Shown here one piece after another: positions 62,095-64,000 of a stretch of 64,000 nucleotides of DNA. The position numbers were made by a program, and so were the translations under genes. Below the pieces are notes generated by a model. The model was not told where the DNA came from and did not search any database. It saw only the letters and a program-made list of their open reading frames with translations. The stretch spans positions 310,001-374,000 of the forward strand of contig LVKA01000008.1 of assembly GCA_001709035.1 (NCBI GenBank). The letters run 5' to 3'. Each line of letters begins with the position of its first letter. Within the stretch, counting starts at the first letter, position 1. The stretch is from Candidatus Thiodiazotropha endoloripes. Its GTDB lineage: Bacteria; Pseudomonadota; Gammaproteobacteria; Chromatiales; Chromatiaceae.

Positions 62095-63003
62095 TTAGTG
62101 ACTGGCAGGATTGCTCCACACGAGCTGGATCATTGCACTGCGCCGTATCTCAATCAGACGATCGGTAAATTCCTCGATGTTCTCATCCAGCAGGTCCGCC
62201 AGTTCCAGTTTGCCGATCCGTTCAGTGATCAGCTGGGCTCGCCGATCAAAAAGGTCCTGGATCAACTGCTTATCACGGGCTCTGGAGATAGGAATCACCA
62301 GTTCAGATTGAGTGGCTCGGGTTTGTTTGGAGAAAGCCTTGCGGCGCTGCAGCAGTTCCTGGTCAAGCAACAGGATATCAGCATCGATGTTGTCGATGAC
62401 TTCCAGTTGTTCATCCATCAGGGCGAACAGATTGTCCACGCCCTCTTCAACCCAGTTTTGGATCTCCTGAAGGTGTTGAGTTTTGATCAGCTGCATGATC
62501 TCGAGCGAGTCGGACATTGAGATCAGGTGTTCGAACACCTCGATCCATCCCTCTTCCCGATAGTTGAACATTTTGTGCATGTAGTGCAGCAGCAGTCCAA
62601 CTGATTCACTGTAGTCGTAGCTCGGAAAGCTCTGACTCACTGTGTTCAATATGTCGGCAAAGTTGACTGCAGTGCGGGTGAAGGCCCGGTCATTGGTATT
62701 GCGCAGGCCCTGAGCGTAGATACTGTTCAAACGCTTCAGCATGCGGCTGTAGCCGTCAGCCCTGAGCTGGCTTTTATTGGAACGGATGAAGCCGGAGACT
62801 TCGTTGAGCATATCACGCAGTTGCTCGACGTCGACTATGGCCTCCTGATTCGACAGGGTGCGCTCAAGATAGTCGAAATACTGCTTGATAATATGACACG
62901 ACTCATCCTGAGCAAGTGTTGGTAACTGCTCTATGCTGCTGATTCTAAAAGGGGTTACCCCATTTGAGACAGCTTGAGTCTGTGTGTATGTCCTGATATC
63001 CAT
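62095..63003 (-). CDS. Hypothetical helical protein
   Basis: A 302-residue protein starting at ATG 63003 (MDIRTYTQ). Nearly all helix, Gln-, Glu- and Leu-rich, with a predicted coiled-coil near residues 200-260. No recognised domain. There are no signal peptide or membrane segments, so it should be cytoplasmic. It is convergent with the chemoreceptor gene and divergent from amtB. Confidence 0.75.
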   Translation of the reverse strand: MDIRTYTQTQAVSNGVTPFRISSIEQLPTLAQDESCHIIKQYFDYLERTLSNQEAIVDVEQLRDMLNEVSGFIRSNKSQLRADGYSRMLKRLNSIYAQGLRNTNDRAFTRTAVNFADILNTVSQSFPSYDYSESVGLLLHYMHKMFNYREEGWIEVFEHLISMSDSLEIMQLIKTQHLQEIQNWVEEGVDNLFALMDEQLEVIDNIDADILLLDQELLQRRKAFSKQTRATQSELVIPISRARDKQLIQDLFDRRAQLITERIGKLELADLLDENIEEFTDRLIEIRRSAMIQLVWSNPASH

Positions 63004-63290
63004 TGTTCCAGTCGGGCCGTAAGTAGTAAAACACTGCTTCACGGGATACTGTATTAATAATTGCTTATATAGTCAAGTATTTTTGGACAATCCACTCTAT
63101 GGTATTGTTCATCCGCGAACCCACGTGAGGCGTAACGGCTAAATTGGTGGTAACTTTAGTTCCGATCTGCCATTTTGTGACTTTAACTTAATGAATATTG
63201 AGTTAAAGCATTAATTTGTAAAAAAACAGTAAATTGTGTGCTTATTCCTGATCTTGGGAGAGGGGGGAGTAATGACTAGAAGGGGTATTC

Positions 63291-64000
63291 ATGAATAGTG
63301 CAAATACGGCTTGGATCATGGCGTCAACCGCCCTGGTGTTGTTTATGACGTTGCCGGGGCTGGCGATGTTTTACGGCGGCCTGGTGAGAACCAAGAATGT
63401 TCTCTCCGTACTGATGCAGTGTTTTGCCATTGCCGGTCTGGTGTCAATCCTATGGTTGATTGCCGGCTATAGTCTGGCCTTCGGTGAAGGAAACGCCTGG
63501 ATCGGCGATTTCAGTCGGATTCTCATGGCTGGTGTCGGTAAGGAGACTCTTTCTGGCGATATCCCGGAATCCCTGTTCATGCTTTTTCAGATGACATTCG
63601 CCATCATTACGCCGGCTCTGATTGTCGGTGGTTTTGCCGAACGTATGCGCTTCTCAGCCATGCTGCTGTTCAGTGCCATCTGGCTGATGCTGGTCTATGT
63701 GCCGGTTACCCACTGGGTTTGGGGCGGTGGCTGGCTTGGCAGTATGGGATTGTACGACTTTGCCGGTGGCACGGTGGTTCATATCACCGCTGGCGTGGCC
63801 GCTCTGGTCGCTGCCATGGTGATGGGCCCGAGGCGTGGCTTCGGTACAGCATCCATGATGCCTCACAATATGACCATGACCATTGCCGGTGCCGGCATGC
63901 TCTGGGTCGGCTGGTTCGGATTCAATGGAGGCAGCGCCCTGGCGGCCGATGGCAGTGCCGCGATGGCAATGCTGGTTACCCATATCTCCGCGGCCACCGG
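63291..64000 (+). CDS. amtB: Ammonium transporter AmtB (5' part, runs off the window)
   Basis: The frame is open to the window end (about 236 residues). Conserved Amt features: FMTLPGLAMFYGGLVRTKNVLSVLMQ near the N-terminus, THWVWGGGWLG, FAGGTVVHITAGVAALVAA, and WVGWFGFNGGSAL. No cleaved signal peptide is needed in this subclass. The start is ATG 63291, preceded by AGAAGGGG. A tiny in-frame-independent ATG frame at 63272 overlaps it. A glnK gene is often linked but would lie outside the window. Confidence 0.95.
   Translation, partial: MNSANTAWIMASTALVLFMTLPGLAMFYGGLVRTKNVLSVLMQCFAIAGLVSILWLIAGYSLAFGEGNAWIGDFSRILMAGVGKETLSGDIPESLFMLFQMTFAIITPALIVGGFAERMRFSAMLLFSAIWLMLVYVPVTHWVWGGGWLGSMGLYDFAGGTVVHITAGVAALVAAMVMGPRRGFGTASMMPHNMTMTIAGAGMLWVGWFGFNGGSALAADGSAAMAMLVTHISAAT

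Noticed and set aside
63100-63290. Sigma-54 promoter expected upstream of amtB
   Set aside because: No convincing TGGCAC-N5-TTGC element is present in the region, so no nitrogen-regulated promoter is claimed.

Overview
The window is a piece of a gammaproteobacterial chromosome. The minus-strand order ftsY-ftsE-ftsX-rpoH, followed on the plus strand by a pair of M16 peptidases, rsmD, coaD, a 2[4Fe-4S] ferredoxin and ggt, is a gammaproteobacterial arrangement. The genes resemble those of Chromatiales-type sulfur or symbiotic bacteria, but that placement is a judgement from gene content and not a computed phylogeny.

Layout. Positions 1-15075 are host core: heat-shock sigma factor, FtsEX/FtsY, M16 peptidases, RsmD, CoaD, ferredoxin, gamma-glutamyltransferase, an Lpp-like lipoprotein, an L,D-transpeptidase, an orphan ParA, a STAS protein and YchF. 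An elongator tRNA-Met(CAT) lies at 15076-15152. Its 3' end is repeated at 48622-48667 and 57916-57967. The three copies share a 46-bp exact core and bound two elements integrated in tandem at one attachment site.

Element 1 (about 33.5 kb) looks like a complete temperate myovirus. It has a tyrosine integrase and an AlpA-like protein, a leftward operon with a ParB-like protein, and a LexA-type repressor flanked by two operator-promoter regions in a lambda-like OL/OR layout. A rightward early operon with a primase and a VapE-type helicase follows, then a 12-copy octamer array. The late region has a lambda-type head (terminase, portal, fused protease-capsid) and a P2-type contractile tail (V, W, J, I, sheath, tube, E/E', tape measure, U, X, D), then a lysis cassette and two minus-strand membrane genes as right-end cargo.

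Element 2 (about 9.3 kb) looks like a phage satellite. It has its own integrase, an AlpA-like protein, a replication initiator with in-gene 18-bp repeats, a DnaB-type helicase, and one HK97-fold major capsid protein. No terminase, portal, protease or tail gene is visible. Its left end carries an AT-rich three-gene cassette headed by a TIGR04255-like protein, a candidate defence or accessory system. The satellite's capsid protein differs clearly from the capsid of the neighbouring prophage.

Positions 57968-64000 are host again: the displaced terminator of the tRNA gene, a c-type cytochrome-like protein, a rhodanese, a methyl-accepting chemotaxis protein, a small MITE-like repeat, a hypothetical protein and the 5' part of an ammonium transporter gene that runs off the window.

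Strongest leads: the capsid-bearing satellite in tandem with a prophage; the TIGR04255 cassette; the mirrored TTGCCAAC array around an alternating purine-pyrimidine core; the repeats inside the satellite rep gene; and a 14-bp palindrome recurring through the prophage late operon. No CRISPR array or rRNA gene was seen.
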